DNA of 7,789 nucleotides from Planctomycetales bacterium (lineage in GTDB: Bacteria; Planctomycetota; Planctomycetia; Isosphaerales; Isosphaeraceae). The translations under genes and the position numbers were made by a program. Shown here one piece after another: positions 6,672 through 7,789 of the stretch. The DNA is taken from NCBI GenBank assembly GCA_027451455.1, contig DAIDJI010000242.1, forward strand, positions 1-7,789. The letters are read 5' to 3'. Below the pieces are notes generated by a model. It worked only from the letters and a program-made list of their open reading frames with translations. It had not been told where the DNA came from and made no database searches. The first letter of the stretch is position 1. Every line of letters begins with the position of its first letter.

Positions 6672-7789
6672 TCAACGCACCTCGAGCATCCGCTCCAGAG
6701 CTGTGCGTGCCCAGGCGGCCGTCTCCAGATCGACCTGAATCCGGTTCACCGGCGTGTTCCGTGCCAGGTTCTCCAGGCACCACGCCAGGTGCGGAAGGTC
6801 GATTCGGTACATGGTCGCACACATACAGACCATCGGCGAGAGAAAATGGACCGTTTGCTCGGGATGTTCGTGTGCCAGGCGGTTGACCAGGTGCAACTCG
6901 GTCCCGACGCCCCAGATCGAGCCGGCGGGCGCCTTCTCAATCGTCTGGATGATGAACTCGGTCGAACCGACGAGATCGGCCGCATCGACCACCTTCATCA
7001 TGCATTCGGGGTGGACGAGGATCCGACCATCGGGGAACCGCTTGCGGAACATCGCCACATGCTCGGGCTTGAACATCTGGTGGACCGAGCAATGCCCGCG
7101 CCAGAGAAGCACGCGCGCGGCCTGGATTGTCTCGGGCGTGTTGCCGCCGAGCGGCTGGCGCGGGTCCCAGACCGGCATCTCGTCGACCGGGATGCCCATC
7201 GTTCTCGCAGTGTTCCGGCCGAGGTGCTGGTCGGGGAAGAACAGAACGCGGCGTCGGCGGGCAAACGACCATTCCAGCACCGCCCGGGCGTTCGAACTCG
7301 TGCAAACGATCCCGCCATGCCGGCCGCAGAACGCCTTCAAATCGGCCGACGAGTTGATATAAGTGACCGGCGTGACCTCGTCCGTCTCGATGATCTCGCC
7401 GAGGTCCGACCAGGCGGCCTCGACGGCGTCGAGGTCGGCCATGTCGGCCATGCTGCACCCGGCGGAGAGGTCCGGCAGGTAGACCGCAACCTCGTCGCGC
7501 GCCAGGATATCGGCGGTCTCGGCCATGAAATGCACGCCGCAGAAGACAATCGAGCGGCACGTGGCGCTCTCGGCGGCCAACTGGCTGAGCTTGTAGCTGT
7601 CACCGCGAAGATCCGCGTGCCGGATGACCTGATCCTGCTGGTAGTGATGGCCGAGAATCAGGAGCGAATCGCCCATCGCGCGGCGGACGGCCTCGATCCG
7701 TTCGTCCAGTTCGGCGTCGGGGAGGTCACGATAGTCTTCGAAGGGAATCGCACGGGTGCCCGACTGGGGCTCGATCGTCGCGGTCTGGC
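6672..7789 (-). CDS. nadA: Quinolinate synthase, 5' end outside window
   Basis: NadA condenses iminoaspartate with dihydroxyacetone phosphate to give quinolinate, the second step of de novo NAD synthesis in bacteria, using an oxygen-sensitive [4Fe-4S] cluster in the cytosol. The frame stays open from 7676 to the window edge: 37 further codons encode an N-terminal stretch containing EDYRDL, DERIEAVRRAM, with no start codon, so the gene is partial at its 5' end. Numbering from the Met at 7674-7676, motifs include ILGHHYQQDQVIRHADLRGD (7-26), CGVHFMAETA, VCTSSNA and VHPECMMKVVD. Cluster ligands are predicted as Cys74 (AGCSM), Cys196 (WRGHCSVHQMF) and Cys286 (CATMY). Their spacing of 122 and 90 fits the longer Bacillus-type NadA (about 370 residues, C110/C230/C320) better than the E. 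coli form. At least 371 residues are visible, so little is missing. nadB and nadC are not in the window. Confidence 0.96.
   Translation of the reverse strand, partial: QTATIEPQSGTRAIPFEDYRDLPDAELDERIEAVRRAMGDSLLILGHHYQQDQVIRHADLRGDSYKLSQLAAESATCRSIVFCGVHFMAETADILARDEVAVYLPDLSAGCSMADMADLDAVEAAWSDLGEIIETDEVTPVTYINSSADLKAFCGRHGGIVCTSSNARAVLEWSFARRRRVLFFPDQHLGRNTARTMGIPVDEMPVWDPRQPLGGNTPETIQAARVLLWRGHCSVHQMFKPEHVAMFRKRFPDGRILVHPECMMKVVDAADLVGSTEFIIQTIEKAPAGSIWGVGTELHLVNRLAHEHPEQTVHFLSPMVCMCATMYRIDLPHLAWCLENLARNTPVNRIQVDLETAAWARTALERMLEVR

Noticed and set aside
4877..6886. A 669-codon plus-strand open frame opposite glgB
   Set aside because: It lies antisense to a gene with all catalytic motifs. 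Its product is rich in Val, Arg, Glu and Pro with no recognisable domain. Long antisense frames are expected in DNA with G/C at third codon positions.
7116..7310. Additional Cys residues of NadA (Cys125 in CTSSNA, Cys225 in HPEC) as cluster ligands
   Set aside because: The E. coli enzyme lacks Cys at the equivalent sites (as I recall its sequence), and the Cys74/Cys196/Cys286 spacing fits the known ligands of the Bacillus enzyme.

Overview
The window is GC-rich chromosomal DNA with six protein genes and no RNA gene, CRISPR array or intact mobile element that I can recognise. High GC with G/C at third codon positions, a HEAT-repeat lipoprotein with a Thr/Ala-rich tail, and the make-up of the DUF5678-like and retropepsin-like pair suggest a planctomycete, probably of the Isosphaeraceae type. 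This assignment is an inference from style, not a database match.

Layout. Bases 1-555 hold no convincing gene. The first ~200 are noticeably richer in A/T than the rest and carry a cluster of short GGGAC(AG) repeats and a small hairpin that resemble debris from the edge of an IS200/IS605 or RAYT-type element. On the + strand follow a secreted HEAT-repeat lipoprotein (556-1389), a perfect TATAAT box with a structured leader (about 1427-1541), a MutS2 family ATPase that ends before the usual Smr nuclease domain (1542-3587), a 78-residue DUF5678-like protein (3645-3881), and a single-domain retropepsin-like aspartic protease (3878-4357). The last two are coupled by a GTGA overlap. On the - strand, converging on the protease gene with only 12 bp between stop codons, lie glgB (glycogen branching enzyme, 4370-6619) and, upstream of it in the same direction, nadA (quinolinate synthase, 6672 to beyond 7789, start outside the window).

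How the genes relate. glgB and nadA are core metabolic genes (glycogen branching; de novo NAD synthesis) with all catalytic or cluster-binding residues in place; nothing links their functions except a 52-bp gap and shared direction. mutS2, the DUF5678-like gene and the protease gene are collinear and closely spaced and could be one transcript. The small protein and the protease look like a translationally coupled two-gene unit of unknown role. This pair and the Smr-less MutS2 are the most interesting items here. I see no clear evidence for a large, wholly new system.
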